6,764 nt of DNA from Bacteroidales bacterium (GTDB taxonomy: Bacteria > Bacteroidota > Bacteroidia > Bacteroidales > UBA7960), in contig PWGY01000080.1 in the NCBI GenBank assembly GCA_003554665.1, positions 1-6,764 on the forward strand, given 5' to 3'. Position 1 is the first letter of the stretch; every line of letters starts with the position of its first letter. The translations under genes and the position numbers were made by a program. Shown here piece after piece: positions 6,681 through 6,764 of this stretch. A model generated the notes under the pieces. That model did no database searches, was not told the DNA's origin, and saw only the letters and a program-made list of their open reading frames with translations.

Positions 6681-6733
6681 AACCGCTCGGGCCGTGATTA
6701 AACCCCAAAACACCGAATAAAAGGCCCGAGCGG
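6676..6733 (-). terminator. Second GC hairpin with T7 on the minus strand
   Basis: CCGCTCGGGCC (6683-6693) pairs perfectly with GGCCCGAGCGG (6723-6733) around a 29-base, A-rich loop. A7 at 6676-6682 adjoins the left arm, giving stem plus U7 on the minus strand. The loop is long for an intrinsic terminator. The stem sequence differs from the 6446-6474 hairpin, yet the layout is the same, so the structure rather than the sequence is what recurs. Confidence 0.5.
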
Positions 6734-6756
6734 GATAAACAAAACAGAATTGAGCT

Positions 6757-6764
6757 ATGAAAAA
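6757..6764 (+). CDS. Possible start of a plus-strand gene, cut by window end
   Basis: Only ATG AAA AA is visible. The context (A-rich leader after a hairpin, then lysine codons) suits the start of an exported or outer-membrane protein in Bacteroidota, but two codons cannot identify it. It is called mainly because it repeats the hairpin-to-ATG spacing seen at 6474-6500. Confidence 0.3.

Larger units (their letters stand above)
6309..6764. other. Structured 456-base region without a convincing gene
   Basis: This stretch holds, in order, a 33-bp tandem duplication, a GC hairpin beside A7, a 12-codon mini-ORF, an A/T-stem hairpin, a 20-bp direct repeat, a second GC hairpin beside A7, and an ATGAAAAA at the window end. 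I see no protein family, tRNA or known riboswitch. Apart from the hairpins and repeats it is AT-rich, and no TAnnTTTG box was found on the plus strand. Each element is listed separately. Confidence 0.6.

Overview
The window looks like a chromosomal segment from a member of the Bacteroidota. Three things point there. Likely promoters carry the phylum's TAnnTTTG -7 box, and the best one has a TTG element 20 bases upstream. Start codons sit behind A-rich leaders with little Shine-Dalgarno sequence. The protein types are those of Bacteroidota: a Bacillus-like flavoprotein and five-helix cytochrome b558 complex II, and ArsR-type regulators. Placement below phylum (a Bacteroidales or Marinilabiliales-like lineage) is only an impression.

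Layout, left to right. Bases 1-1029 are a small regulatory and thiol-redox block, all on the minus strand: a glutaredoxin-like CxxC protein cut by the window edge (1-196), an ArsR-family repressor (363-659), and a second, different ArsR-family repressor (736-1029). An inverted repeat covers the -7 box of the redox gene and is the best candidate operator for the 363-659 repressor. Bases 1253-4649 are the minus-strand operon sdhC-sdhA-sdhB, encoding a complete complex II (succinate:menaquinone oxidoreductase or fumarate reductase), with a good promoter at 4698-4728. The 270-base gap at 4650-4919 is a divergent promoter region that also holds a perfect 14-bp palindrome. Bases 4920-6308 encode, on the plus strand, a full-length aminopeptidase P (family M24B) with all five metal ligands.

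Bases 6309-6764 have no convincing gene but are rich in structure: a 33-bp tandem duplication, a 12-bp perfect GC hairpin, a 12-codon mini-ORF, an A/T-stem hairpin, a 20-bp direct repeat, and a second GC hairpin before an ATGAAAAA at the window edge. Both GC hairpins abut seven A residues on their left and are followed 23-25 bases later by an ATG-AA(A/G)-AA start. This repeated layout is the most unusual signal in the window.

Functionally, complex II feeds electrons between succinate/fumarate and the menaquinone pool, and aminopeptidase P trims Xaa-Pro peptides. Nothing in the sequence ties these two together beyond the shared intergenic region. The ArsR/redox block probably belongs to a metal(loid) or thiol-stress operon continuing left of the window. 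I did not find a new multi-gene system. The noteworthy material is regulatory and lies mostly in the last 450 bases.
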